Source: Vandiemenella viatica | Lineage: Eukaryota; Arthropoda; Insecta; Orthoptera; Morabidae | NCBI GenBank assembly: GCA_031002005.1 | Contig: CM061921.1 | Coordinates: 144,989,283 to 145,053,282, forward strand | Direction: 5' to 3' | Length of the DNA stretch: 64,000 nt | Part shown: piece by piece, positions 33,266-45,128 of the stretch | Numbering within the stretch: position 1 is the first letter of the stretch | Layout: each line of letters starts with the position of its first letter | Made by a program: the position numbers and the translations under genes | The notes under the pieces: model-generated | The model's database searches: none | Told to the model about the DNA's origin: nothing | Seen by the model: only the letters and a program-made list of their open reading frames with translations

Positions 33266-34080
33266 TTAGATATGTTGAAAAATATATGAGAAAACTGACT
33301 GTAAAATTACAAAATAGTAAGTGACAGGTTTAGTGTTGGTTGATGTCAGGGATGTGCGTGGTGTCCGAGATATGTTGATAGGCAAGTTCTCATCTACGGA
33401 GTTCTGATAAGGTGGTGGTGTTTGGAGAAGCTCTAACTGTGAAACAGGTGTTGATATTGTTGAAATCATGTAAGCTGCCATGAACTGCCACTGGATGGTA
33501 TTGGTTGGAAGTATAAACGTTTTGCCCATGGCCATTCATCTTGTAGGACAGTTATTTGGTGGGGCCAACGTAGGTAGCAGAGCTGTGAAGAAAAGTTGGA
33601 AATAAGGTGAGTGGTAGGGCAAGTGGCTTATTCAATAATAGGAAAGGATTTTCCTGTGATAGGAGGGTAGTGGTGGCTGGATGAATGCAATGTGTTTTGG
33701 AGTGGGTTCTATTACAGGGGAAAGATGCCTGTTGAGGTCTAGAGAGTCGGAAGGTAAGTACTTGTAGACCAAGATGTTTAGATTAGGAGATCTGCTAAAG
33801 CAATTGCAGGGACCAGTGGGTAGGATTTTGGGAAGAAGAACATGGATTTCAGGTAAGAAACATAGAAAGTCATACACACAGTCAAGGATTTGGTTAATGA
33901 ATTCCAGGCTAGGAAAGAACTGGGTGATGAATATTGGTCCACGACCAGGTTTAGAGCTTGTGGGTGATAGCATGGGAAATTTGGTTTTTCACAAGAACAT
34001 GGGAGCAGCAGTGGGAAATGAGGGCCTTGGATAGTTGTTGGGAATACCTGGAAAGTTATATTCATAATCAGAACAGATGC
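33266..34080 (-). mobile_element. Penelope-like element fragment, opposite orientation
   Basis: Minus-strand frames give FITQFFPSLEFINQILDCVY, VLLPKILPTGPCNCFSRSPN, LNILVYKYLPSDSLDLNRHL (linker) and then QTVYTSNQYHPVA-like and FNNINTCFTVRA-like pieces of the GIY-YIG endonuclease C-terminus, broken by frameshifts. It lies tail to tail with the + copy; the two share the 3' region around 33110-33240. Confidence 0.75.
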
Positions 34081-35650
34081 ATCTGCCATGGATTACAAGG
34101 CTGTAAAGGAGGGAACATATGTGTGGAAGGGATGGCAACTGTCAAACTACAATTTAAAATACACTTGATTTTGCTTCCTGTGAACAGGTACTTCACTTAA
34201 TCAAGCAGTATAACTACATTTCTTACTTCACAGCTGTACCAGAGGACTAGAAATGTCTAGCTGATTTGTTATGTTCTTATTGTGGCATCTTTGAGAAATT
34301 TTATAGGCACCTAGTATAACCGTCTATAGCTTGCTCACTGTAAGTTGAATTTTGCAAATTTCTTTTACAAAATCCTTAATAAGATAAAGTATGTGGAAGG
34401 AATTTTATTTAATCACTAGTATCACATTAGTTTTCCATGTGATCTATTGTTCGTTCTGAAACTGTTATTTTATCTTTATATAGCTTGTTAATTTAATACC
34501 TTGCAAATTTACAATAAATTTTATTTGTTTGCTGTTCCATCTGATACGAATTAGGAATGGCCATAATGACTTATCATCTCAAAGCAATTTTGTAGTTTCT
34601 TAATTGGGCTATAAAATTATTTCACCAGACCTCTTTATTTCTCAAACAGTTTTCCTAGTGATAAATATTTCCTTTGGAGTGTGAAAAATTTGATTCAAAA
34701 CCATAATATTTTTCCTAAAATATGGGGACCTGGTTTCACACCATATTTTCCAACATACGACTGAATTTTAATAATTTATGTGAGAAATGTGAGTACCATA
34801 TTTTCACCATAAAAGGTATCCTGAAACAACAGTGTGTTGATGCCATTGATAAACACGCCTAATATATTTTCTTGTCATGAATTTGGTTTTAAATGGCCAG
34901 AAATTATTTGTAAACAGCTCATTCCTGTCAGATTCAGAATGGCTATGTTTCGAGTATGTGTCCTTGGCTAGCCGAATAGAAGATGGAGATATTTAAGCTT
35001 ACTCTTCAACATCATTTTCCTCTTCTGTATTCTCTATGGCACTTTAGGAATAATTTTATGACCCATGACCTTGTCTTCATGTCTCAACGAAAACTTTCAG
35101 TTGTTTGATCAGGGCACTATGCAGACAAAAAATATGCATTCAATCAAATGAACCAATTGTGACACACCAGTGTATTGTTCCTAGCTAAGAGAAGTATACT
35201 GATGATTTTTCTTCCTTTTTAGATCTCTTAATACCACTTGAGAAAAACAAAATATAATGAAGACTGTTTGTGCCTGTGACTTCTCCTCTTGGAAGTTGAG
35301 ATTCATGCTGTTAATTCATTGATAAACTGCAAAGGAAATGATTGCTAGGCAGGAAGAAGCAGAGGAACATCCCTACTCTTTCTTTGTTCTCATCACTCCT
35401 TCTGAATTCATGTTGTCTATAAATGTTTTAAACACCTTGTGATTGTCATTTGTTTCTACTGTCCCTTGAAACTGCCATTACTACCAAAAGATTTTATTAT
35501 TTTATTTTATTTAGCTTATAGCACAGTGCACAGTATGTACAAGACAATAAAACTGTTTCATACTAAAACAATCAACAAGGCATCTAAAATAAAAATTCAC
35601 AGTTTTAAGTCAAGATTGTTCAACCACTCTGTTGCAGCTCTAGAGGCTTG
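34081..35650. other. Intron sequence, nothing recognised
   Basis: AT-rich, no gene or element end found in about 1.5 kb. Confidence 0.4.
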
Positions 35651-35775
35651 AAATTTGAGATTTCCATGGTTCCATCAAAAGCCATGGCTGAATTACTTCC
35701 AGTTCCTTGCCCCCAGCCCCTATCTGCCACTAATGACCTCGTGTTGAAAAGGAGCAAAAAAAAGAAAAAAATGTG
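35651..35775 (+). repeat. SINE fragment with A-rich tail
   Basis: Internally deleted copy: GAAATTTGAGATTTCCATGG joins directly to TCAAAAGCCATGGCTGAATT, then CTTCCAGTTCCTTGCCCC, CCACTAATGACCTCG and an A-rich tail. The usual AAATCACTCCAGG block is missing. Confidence 0.7.
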
Positions 35776-37585
35776 AACAACCTATAGCATGTGTTATGTC
35801 ACCGATTGTCATATGCCTGTCATTACAAATGATTTGTTCCACACGCTGTGTTAGGTACCCTTTAGTTCACCTAAAGCACTCCCACTAGTTACCCACAGTA
35901 GTAAAATATTCTATAGATCGATTGTAAAGTTGCTTATGCTGGACTTAGAAATTTCGAGAAGAGTAACTGTCAACTTGAAGGGATTTTCCTGTATTCATTC
36001 ACAAAGTAAGAATTCACCATTAGAATCATTTTAAAGTGTATTCATTATATCGGAAAAAAATTATTTTAAGAGAGAATTCAGTTTGTTCACGTTTTGAAAC
36101 ACGCTATCAGGAAAGTAAAAATCTAAGATTTGAAATATCTTTAAATTGAGTAAAGCTACAGCTGAACTTTTATCACCAGCTATAGTCAGCATTGTTCCTG
36201 ATATTTTGGTAGTAAAATTAAATAATTTGGCAAAGTTTAATTAGCAGTTTATTAAGAGAAACAAATGAACTTTTTAACTAAAAGGAATACAGATGTGAAA
36301 TTTGTATCAGTCGATTGCCGAAATTGAGATAATTACGAACATATGATGTTTTTGGTAAAAAGTTTAAGCATTTGTCAGAATGATTAAGTTTTTGAGGATG
36401 GATTGTCGCGGATTGTTGTTTAAGCGCGTAAATATTCCGCCAAGTTGGTCACTTGATGACTTTGATTTTAAGATTATAAAAACCCTTTTGTGTGTTGAAT
36501 TGAATTAAAACAGATAGAACATGATAATAGAAAGTCCCTGTAAAAATTTCAAGTTAAACTATTTAGTACTTTTGAAGATATTAATTAAAGAAAAAGTGGC
36601 TGACATCATAGGCGCTGAGAAGTCTATAAAAGATCTTGCAGCAAGCTCAGATTGTCTCACTCCGCGCTAGATTTTCAAAGTAGTAACTTTGTGATATGTA
36701 ATCTCACTCTGGTCTCACTCTTTCACTGGAAAGTGATCGCGCAACACCGCAGAGCCAATTGTTCCATGCGGTAGCAGTTTAGGCAAATTCCAACATGCCG
36801 TAATACTCACTAATGTTAGGGGGACTTTGTGAGTTTTTGTCTTCTTGTGTGAATGTACTTAACCTGCAATCTTCAAAGAAACTGTTGTTCGATGCTTTAT
36901 TCACGTATCTGGTACCAACAATGTACAAGTGATCTATTTTCAAGAATATAAGTATTGTGTTACTCTGAAACTGTGTCAAGTGACTTTATTTCAATTACCC
37001 TTCGCATTTGGGGTTTAATACGAATGCATGGCGGCCAATCTATTTAATATTATAGGTACCAGGCGGCTACACATGGTCATGAACTTAATTGTTCACAGTT
37101 CAGGTGAAAGTGTTGCATAATCCCCTGTGCAGCCTTTCCGCCTTACAGCTGCACTGTGGTTTCATTTGACACCTCTGCAGGATGACCAGCACACTTCTGA
37201 TCTCCAATGTTTTGCCTTCCCCTGTTAATCTTCTGAATCCCATTGAACACAGCTTTCCATGATAAACAGTCCTTACCTTACACGTGACTCATTTCACTAT
37301 GCACTTCTTCTGAGGACATTCCTTTTGCCCACAAAAAATAAATAAATAAATACATGACAGCATGCTGTTCTTATCATGTACACTCCTGCAACACATTCTT
37401 CATCTTCTTCTGGCGCCATTGACTAGTGCCCATGTGTGGTCGTGCATCCACAATGACAAACATGCATATGCTGCCATCTGCAGGCAAAATACACATACAG
37501 AATTTTAATATGCTATACAGTAACTGAATGTTTGTGCCATATTTATTGACTCGCCATTGTATTTTGTCAACTTGAAATGGTTCTC
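35776..37585. other. Intron sequence, unassigned
   Basis: No gene. The 36390-37080 part has more CpG than its surroundings (GCGCGTAAATATTCCGCC, GATCGCGCAACACCGC, GGCGGCCAATC, GGCGGCTACAC) and a TATAAAA near 36475, suggesting an LTR or the edge of a retroelement, but no second copy is present to prove it. Confidence 0.3.
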
Positions 37586-37589
37586 ATAA

Positions 37590-38060
37590 ATTTATCATGA
37601 AATAAAAGGGAAATTATCATCTGTGATGACTTAAACATAAATTGTGCTGTAGAATGCTAACAGACAGATATGTTCTAGGAATGCTTAGATCGTTCAATCT
37701 GTGTCAAGCTGCAAATTTCTCAGCTAGACTTCATAAAGATAGTACCACCATTGCTGCATTTTTACAGTGGAAAATAAATTGAAGAAGTATGGAAGAGTTC
37801 CAAAGGAAAATGGTTTGTCAGACCACAATACTCAAATAATTATTTTGTATACATTGAGAAAAGAAAATAACACTGAGAAAAGGTTTACTAAAGTTAGGAC
37901 ATCAAACAATAGTTTAATAAAATATTAAACAATGAGCTGAATGAGGACTGGAACACTGTGTTTAAAGTGAGAGAGGTAAACAAAAAATTTAATTATTTTT
38001 TCATATTTCATACTAGATACATTTAAGAATTTTATATATAACTAATACAGTAATGTTATT
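37590..38060 (+). pseudogene. LINE endonuclease fragment (same family as 25780-29430)
   Basis: Frames give IIICDDLNINCAVE (normally CGDxNIN), ANFSARLHKDSTTI, NGLSDHNTQIIILYTLRKEN and NNELNEDWNTVFKVREVNKK. These are the end of an apurinic-type endonuclease and the linker that is also seen at 25900. Stops and frameshifts throughout. Confidence 0.72.
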
Positions 38061-38096
38061 AAGGAAAAAGGAAACTGCTTTCAGACAATATAAATT

Positions 38097-38345
38097 ACAA
38101 AGGATAGGGAAAATGACCCATCACTCACCAAAGTTGAAGGCTGCATTGGATCTACAACACGAGATGAACACAACATACTAATGAACGCAAGCATACAATA
38201 TTTCATGTGTGAACAAAGGCTTTCTCGGCATGTCACTGCAATACAATCTTCATGGGTTCGCTGCCATCAGCAAACCCGTGAAGATTGTATTGTAATACAA
38301 TATTTTGGTTTAAAATCTTATTCATGCAGAGGGATCGATCCTTTA
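38097..38345 (-). repeat. Terminal part of a Penelope-like element with an internal hairpin
   Basis: Shares GGGAAAATGACCCATCACTC and CCAAAGTTGAAGGCTGCATT with the segment at 38858, and ACAATATTTTGGTTTAAAAT with the other Penelope ends. A 25-bp hairpin (38239-38263 with 38268-38292, loop CCAT, two mismatches) lies inside. Confidence 0.6.
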
Positions 38346-38399
38346 GGTAAGGGAGTTGTGCACACACCGAATTTACCCCATGACTGGCTCTAATAATCA

Positions 38400-38857
38400 G
38401 ATTGTGTTTTGGCAGTGGAAGTAAACAGACAGTGGGTGTAGGTAAAAAATGATAATTGATGCCTGTGCTGGAAATATATACACCAGAAACTGACTGTCAG
38501 CCAGAAATGCTCCAAATTTAATCAGCCACAGCCAAGGAGTTTTGAAAGGCAAATATTTGTAGGATAATTATGAAAAATTTAAAAATAGTGGGAAAACAGA
38601 GGGACTTACATTCAACTAAATACTGGGCACGTGGGCAACTGTCAGATTGTGATCTGATGTTGGAAGTAAATAAACTGAATGGCAGGAACCTCAGGATAAA
38701 CAAAGCATTGCATAAACAGTTGGTGAAATGTATTGAAAAACTAAACAAAACAAGAAAAAGTGATAGAATTCCAGCTAGAACATGCAGGAGAAACACAGAA
38801 GATGGCTGTTAGGTAACAAAAACAACATTAATGAAAAAGGAAACGGCTCTTAAGGAA
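38400..38857. other. Intron sequence with an unassigned 80-codon frame
   Basis: The + frame 38570-38812 has no recognisable domain and I do not call it a gene. 38825-38857 repeats the sequence before 38097, so the block is partly duplicated. Confidence 0.35.
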
Positions 38858-39060
38858 TATAAATAACAAACAATAGAGAAAATGACCCATCACTCATCAA
38901 AGTAGAAGGCTGTGGCAAATTTACAAGACAAGGTATGAAAGCAAACATACTAGAAACCGAAATATTGTATGTTTGTGTTCATCTAATATGTTTGTGCTGC
39001 ATTCAGCCTTCAACTTTGGCGAGTTATGACTCGTTTTCCCTGTCTTTTGTTATTTATATA
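38858..39060. repeat. Inverted pair of Penelope-like terminal segments
   Basis: 38858-38950 and 38968-39060 are imperfect inverted copies: AAAATGACCCATCACTCATC against GATAACTCGCCAAAG-type complement, and CAAACATAC against GTATGTTTG around a short centre. The right arm reads 5' to 3' like the end of the + strand element. Confidence 0.65.
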
Positions 39061-39067
39061 ACTAATA

Positions 39068-39755
39068 CAGTAGAATGTCGATAATCCAAACTAAATGGGA
39101 CCGAGGATGGTTCAGATTTTTTAATTGTTTTGATACAAAATACATTATAGTTTTGAGAGTTTGACACAATTAAAAAAAATTGTCTTTAATATTACATTCA
39201 CTATTTTATAGTTTAACACACCCCTAGCAAAGAAGTCAACAGAACACTAAAAAACACTTCACACCAAAAGGGAACTGACTTAAACCTATCAGGTCTATTG
39301 GCAAATTGCTACTGACTGGTATAAATAGCCTGCTTTAATTGTTTTGTTTCAGGAAAGTTCACATTTAAAACTTTAAAATCAATGACAAAACAGTGGGTTT
39401 CAGATTTTTAAGAAACGCCGAACTAATGGCACACTGAAAGCTTGTTATAGTTATGCTTGTAATTCTTGTCATGTCATGGTTACAACATACATTCAACAGC
39501 AAAGCAAGTATGTGGTTGGTGATGAGGATACTGTTGCAATAATAAAATAACAACGACCAGTTATGAGGATTAAAGTCATTGTAACTAGTTTTTAGGTAGT
39601 GTAATTCAAAAAATATCTCCAAGAGCGTACTGTACAGTATATAGAAATGAAGTTGATGTTTCTATAAATTATTGAATATTTTGTAAAAAGTAAAGAAGGC
39701 ATTCATATAATTGATGTTTCAGGTAATCGATGTTTGAATTATCAACATTCTACTA
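39068..39755. mobile_element. pogo/Tigger-type non-autonomous element, 688 bp, TA flanks
   Basis: Begins CAGTAGAATGTCGATAATCC after TA (39066-39067); the complement of the right end reads TAGTAGAATGTTGATAATTC, before TA at 39756-39757. A CAGTAGAATCTCGATTATCC-type end is characteristic of pogo/Tigger. No transposase motif is readable inside. Confidence 0.8.
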
Positions 39756-39829
39756 TACTTGAATATAGTGCAAGCTTCTAGAACCAGTGCACTGAACGAC
39801 TACAACCATGCATCACTGTAGGAGAGTAT

Positions 39830-40070
39830 GAGAAAGACTATAACAAAAGAGAGAAAGGTAGATGCAATCAAAACTTATAAGGTCCTCAACGGATACTATG
39901 ATGTAGCTAATTAACTTCAAGTCCTCTTTCTTATGATCCAGAAATGTCCATTTGAAAGGAAAATTATGTTCAAATTAGAAAAGAAAAATGTTAATGAGAT
40001 TGTATTTATTGGCAAACAGAAGAGTTGAAGTTTGTAATCAATTGCCACAACAAGTGAGTAAAATACTGAT
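39830..40070 (+). pseudogene. Possible LINE C-terminal fragment
   Basis: Frames give KERKVDAIKTYKVLNGYYDV and LLANRRVEVCNQLPQQV, resembling the RRxRxDLIxxFKILNG and FANRVVxxWNxLPxEVV text at the end of CR1-like LINE proteins. Broken and short. Confidence 0.45.
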
Positions 40071-40338
40071 TCATTTATCGATAATTCTGGAGAAATATTA
40101 TTTTAGGAAGTGGCAGAACATAACCAAAGTAATGAACATAGAGGATATAAGTAGTAATAAAGGATCTTAAGTAGAAAATATTAAATTCAAGATTTATGTA
40201 TTACATATGTGTGAATAAAAAATAATGCTGGGTGTATTGGAAGGGTCTTATCAGTGACAGGATGTCTGGTATCAAGAATGTGTTTGTAAGATGGTTCACA
40301 TATGCAAGATACAGGAAAAGGGGGGGGGGAGGAGTGGT

Positions 40339-40750
40339 TCAGGGAAGACTGACAACTTTCATTGTAAAATAGTTTAAATTATTTAAATTGTGGGTACTGA
40401 CATGGGCTGCCACGGGACATTCTAAGCTGCTGGTATAAACTGTTTGCTTGTGACAATTATAATGGAAAGTTGGATAGTGGGGAGATCTGTATGTGAACTG
40501 GTGCAGTCGAGGCAGGTGACTTGATATATGAGATGTGTTGATGTGCATGTGACGTATCCAGTAATTATGAACGTTGCTCCTATGGTAGGATTGAAGTAGG
40601 TGGTGGCAGCAGGGCTCAAACTGCACATTTTGCAGTGGGGTCTGCTGCACAGAGATGATCCACATGGCAGTTTGGGAGAGTTTCAATATACTTATTAGTG
40701 CATGAAGATATTCTTCATATTGGGTGGTCTGCTGAAGTGTGTGCATGGGA
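40339..40750 (-). pseudogene. Penelope-like endonuclease fragment
   Basis: Minus-strand frames give NPTIGATFIITGYVTCTSTH, LIYQVTCLDCTSS (GIY block), YRSPHYPTFHYNCHKQTVYT and ECPVAAHVSTHNLNNLNYFT. Same domain as at 32530-32849, opposite strand. At least two frameshifts. Confidence 0.7.
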
Positions 40751-40929
40751 TTCTGTGGAGAAACATAGCCATTTCGGGGAAGGAATGTAGAAAGTCATGC
40801 TTATAGTGAAGGATTTAAATGGACTCAAGATGAGGAGAGAACAGGGTGATGAAAGTGGCTGTGGTTAGTTTTAAGAGGTACAGTGAATGAGTTGGAAGGC
40901 ATAGGATGTATTGCGACTATTTAGTTTTG

Positions 40930-41119
40930 TATAAATTCTTCTCGGGTTTGCCGCCGAATTACATTTTCTATTGTCAAGCTTTCGGCGACTTTCACTGCCG
41001 CCATCATCAGGACTGTTGTTCCTTCAGACACAACAGTCCTGATGATGGCGGCAGTGAAAGTCGCCGAAAGCTTGACGATAGAAAATGTAATTCGGCGGCA
41101 AACCCGAGAAGAATTTATA
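40930..41119. repeat. Near-perfect palindrome, 90-bp arms, 10-base loop
   Basis: 40930-41019 is the inverted copy of 41030-41119 with one mismatch seen (TTGTCAAG against CTTGACG). The loop is TCCTTCAGAC. The right arm contains CCTGATGATGG ... GTCGCCGAAAGC, a hammerhead-like core. Homology stops sharply outside the arms. Confidence 0.97.
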
Positions 41120-42358
41120 TCGAAGATACGCCGAGAAAAACTTATATCTCATATTTAGTTTTGTCTCAGTCATTTGAAAGTGCTAGGTTCCTCAAATTAT
41201 TGCTGCACATGTGTACAGTGTGTGAGACTTGTTTCGATTCCAGCTTTTACCAAAGTTATTATGATACAAATTTAAAATATAATATTCTCTTATTTATGTA
41301 GACCACACAATCTATTCACTCTTCTGATATTTTGTGAATAAGCAATCCTACTCTGGAGTGTCTCCATTTCTCTACTGATATTCCAAATATATAAAGAAAT
41401 AATCTTATAATTCCATTGCCTTTTTGCTTATCCAGTGTGGAGTTTTATATACATCATCATGATCTTTTCTGTCCTGGGATATGATGTTTGAACACAATAT
41501 TCTGAAAATGCCCTCGACTCATTTGTGTTCTTTTTTAAGATTAATCTAGCTATTGTGTGAACTGGGTGAAGGAATTTTACGCTTAGTAGGTTGCTATCCC
41601 GTCCCACTTCCGTCCAACCCTTCATGGAGAAACACCAAGCTACTATATCTACTATGTGATTTGTCACTGGCTGGTTTTACCATATGCCCCAAGGGAAAGA
41701 TAAGAAGTTTCCAGTATGTTTTGATCCCATCCTACAGAGATTTTCTATTGTGTACTGATAATTATGGTTAAAGGGCCCTATGTGGGTAGTTGGAGTGGTT
41801 AATGTCAAGTTTCTCATTGAAATTTATATACATTGGGAATCGATCTGGTTGACAAAGAATGATGTCCCATGAAAATATGATTTTGTATTTGGATTTATGT
41901 TTACAAATATGTTTTTACAAAGCAATGTATCTGTCTGCCACAGTGAGAAATAAACATTTAACTTATTATCGACAGCAAATGATTTGGACATAGCAGAATT
42001 ATCAACACTGAGTCAATAGGCTCACTATTTTCACTTGAGGTTTGTGAGACAAGCTTCAATAATTGGGGCCTGCGGACCATGAAGTTGGTGGAGCATGAGA
42101 CTATCTCAAAAGACACAACTCGTATGTTCCGAACACTATTTTGAGGTCAGTGGCAGGCCACTTTATGGGTTACCAGGGAGTTAGCTGCCAGACAATGTGA
42201 TGGCAATTGTGTGTCACATTACTGTCTGTATATGGTGTTGCAACGTCAGCTGTGGCATTGGGATGACGGCAGAATAGGTCCAAGTGGGGGGCAACGCAGC
42301 AGGTCAGCACCGGTATATGTGCAATGACATGCAAGACACCTCATGCTGGCTTGGTGTA
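41120..42358. other. Intron sequence, nothing recognised
   Basis: No gene or element end found. Confidence 0.4.
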
Positions 42359-42386
42359 GTGCTGTTAGCCTGCAGGCTAACAGCAC
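42359..42386. repeat. Perfect 28-bp palindrome
   Basis: GTGCTGTTAGCCTG and its exact complement are adjacent with no loop. Confidence 0.97.
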
Positions 42387-42439
42387 CTGTGAATCTTACA
42401 CAAATCTTCTCTTCCCCCCAGTTTGGGAGCAGAACGTCC

Positions 42440-42600
42440 CCTCCCCACTCTCTTCCCTCCATCCGGCATACGCAGCAGGTAGCGAATTCTGGGAACCAGT
42501 CATTAGCATCCTTTGTCGGGCACTCTGGGGAACTAGCAGCTCATGGGCCATGGCCCCTCCTGCTACAGATCACTATGTAGTGTAGGTTTAACACCACATC
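42440..42600 (+). repeat. Direct repeat, copy 1 of 2
   Basis: Shares with 43128-43290: CCACTCTCTTCCCTC, TTAGCATCCTTTGT, GGGCACTCTGGGGAACTAGC and GGTTTAACACC. The copies are about 690 bp apart. They could be ends of one element or two copies of a dispersed repeat. Confidence 0.8.
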
Positions 42601-43127
42601 AGCCTCCCCCAAAGTGAGTAAAAAATTGGCCTCCACATAGTTCCTGTACCCACTTCACTTCAAAGAATTTACATTTTAGTTCATGTCCACACTTTGCTTC
42701 AAATAGTTTCAAAGAAAAATATCCTTTACTTAGTACATGTCCACACTTAACTTTAAGTAGTTTGCATTTGAAGCCCTATTGGTCTCGTACCTGCTTCACA
42801 ATCTCAGTTACAATAGGATGCCCGTTATAACTACTGAAGTTTTACAATTCTCAGTGTACTAATTATAGAATGTGGAGCTGACTTTATGAACACAACATTA
42901 GTGACAAACAAAAGTAATTATCCTGTTCTAAACACATAATATTTGTAAATGGCTTAATCTAGTTAATATGAGAATACAACAAAAACACTATCAAAACAAC
43001 CTTTGTAGTAAAAAAAATTTCTCTCTCCTTGACTCACAATGTTTTTAAAATTGCTTAATGCTCTAACATTTAAATACAAAATAAATACTATAAACATAAC
43101 CTTAGTTTTTCTGTATTGATCCCAATG

Positions 43128-43290
43128 TTGACCACTCTCTTCCCTCTGCCTGGTTTGCATGGCAGATAGCGAATTCCGGAAACTGGCCATTAGCATCCTT
43201 TGTTGGGCACTCTGGGGAACTAGCAGCTCTCAGACTGGGGGCCCCCTGCTACAGATTGTTATGTGGTGCAGGTTTAACACCGTAGTTGTG
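43128..43290 (+). repeat. Direct repeat, copy 2 of 2
   Basis: Partner of 42440-42600, about 80 percent alike by eye. Between the copies I see no gene. Confidence 0.8.
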
Positions 43291-44069
43291 CTAATCACCA
43301 GTTATATTGTTAAAGAGGGCAGGGCATTACCTACATACTTTTTGTTGTTGCTTTGTCTAATGACAACCAAGAATATATGCATGGTCAGCACTACTACCTC
43401 ATTGCTTTTCATGTTCACTTTGTCTGATGTCAACCAAGAATATGTGCACATATTTGCCTGCACTAGTTATTACACATAAATTGTTAGATGCATTAGCCTT
43501 TCCAGTTGTTCATTCTGGGTCACTACAGGTCAATGTAAAGCACTGTAGAACTAGTTAATGGTGCAAATGTTAACACATATTAATGTAATATCAAACTAAT
43601 AATAAAAAATAGTTTTTATTCTTCCTTGATGGCACTGCAGCCTAGTATTAAATGGTGTTGTTATGGCCAGTTATCTTGGGTGTTTTTCTAGGGCGGAACT
43701 GCACTGAATGTATTTCACAAGCCCTACTAAACACAACTATCATTCTGTGTTCAGGAAGGTTTGAATGGTTCCATCCTAGGAGGCCAAAGAAGATAGCTGA
43801 AACATGGGCATTTAGTGCCAGCACACAGAGCCACCTGGGAAGCATGGAAACTATTTATTCAGCTGTGGAAACCTTGAAATGCAAAAAAAAAGTTAATTAC
43901 AGCAGCATCTTGCAGGAGAATAGTACACAATATATACAAACTAACTTTTATTGTTATTATTTACCATATTATTTATTGTTTATTATTATAATACATTGTT
44001 ACTTATTTTTCTTAATAATTTGCTTATTTTGAACACCTTAATAACCCATTTTTTGTTCTTGAAAATGTA
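43291..44069. other. Intron sequence, nothing recognised
   Basis: A short direct repeat (ACCAAGAATATATGCA near 43368 and ACCAAGAATATGTGCA near 43434) is the only structure seen. Confidence 0.4.
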
Positions 44070-45128
44070 CACTTGCTGAAAAAAATTTAAGTACCCAGAA
44101 GACATGGTAGGATGTTAATGTAACCAACTATCAGTGGGTATGTAAATGATTAGAGTTGCAAGTCTCTGTGACAGATAGAATGGCCACCAGAACACATTAG
44201 AGTTGCTCATGTTTATTGCTGTTGCAAGGCCTGTTAGGAAATGTAAGGGGCATGATCATCCTCAGATGCCGAGTGATTGCTGTGAAGGTCACAGAGATGC
44301 TGCGAACTAGTGTGTGGCTGCATTATCTGCTCCTGGCAAAGTCTGTAAGCATATCCAGATTTGTGGAGCATTCGAAGGTGACAGTGGCCTGATGTTGGAT
44401 TCCACAGGAGAGAAGTGTGAGGGCAAGCATAGTCATCATCAGGGTTCTGGTCGACCACCATAAGGGAGGCTCACCATATTGTTTACAAAGTGCATCTTAA
44501 CCCCTTCACATCTTCACCTGTCATCCGAGAACAAGAAATGGACTCCCTGAAACATACTGTGTTATCATGCATCTTTGATTGGAGACTAGCAGCAGCCAGA
44601 CTAGGGAATTACCATCCCACGTGAAGGCTGCCGTTAACACCACAACTCGGATCTATGGTTGGTGTGACACTATTACTGGAAAGGAATGACTGCTGGTGAA
44701 TGGCATCATATTATATTGAACAAGGAATTGAGGCTCTGTACTACTTTGGATGACATGGCACGTGTCTATAAACCATCTGTGTAATTTGAGATTCCCAGAT
44801 CTGCCCACCATAAAATGTGTGGGATAAGCTCAGATGTCAACTCCATCCCAGTGCCTGTATCTAGGATATCATCAACCAATTACAACGGTTGTCGGCCAGC
44901 TTGCCTCAGGAGAGGATACAATGCCTTTATGACATCAATCTCAACAGAATCAGAACATGCTGATCAGAGGTACAAAACGTCATATTGATAAGTGGGTTCA
45001 TACTGCCAATTTCTTTGTAAATTTGATTTGATTTTGTAATCACTAAAATAGCCCCAATACCTACTCAACTCCTGAAATTTAATTTCCTCCTCCCCTTCTG
45101 GGTGCTTCAAATTTATTTTCAGGCATTG
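44070..45128 (+). mobile_element. Tc1-like transposon, 1059 bp, TA flanks
   Basis: TA at 44068-44069 and 45129-45130. The left end reads CACTTGCTGAAAAAAATTTA and GTACCCAGAAG; the complement of the right end reads CAATGCCTGAAAATAAATTT and GCACCCAGAAG. It ends 143 bp before the acceptor of the SHPRH Walker A exon. Confidence 0.88.
44250..44995 (+). pseudogene. Tc1-like transposase, badly decayed
   Basis: Frames give RCRSDCCEGHRDAA-like helix text, HHQGSGRPP (GRPR-type hinge), GMTAGEWHHIILNKELRL (normally W-x-x-VLFSDESRF), VELHPSACICDIINQLQRLS-type text and INLNRIRTC (C-terminus). Many stops and shifts. The order and spacing fit the family; the catalytic region between is largely unreadable. 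Confidence 0.7.

Noticed and set aside
33774..34034. 86-codon + frame
   Set aside because: It is antisense to the minus-strand Penelope-like fragment, which has recognisable linker text.
36390..37080. LTR or CpG-rich promoter
   Set aside because: More CpG than the surroundings and a TATAAAA string, but no second copy, no gene downstream and no conserved ends.
38570..38812. 80-codon + frame as a gene
   Set aside because: No motif, no splice context; it lies in a rearranged repeat block.
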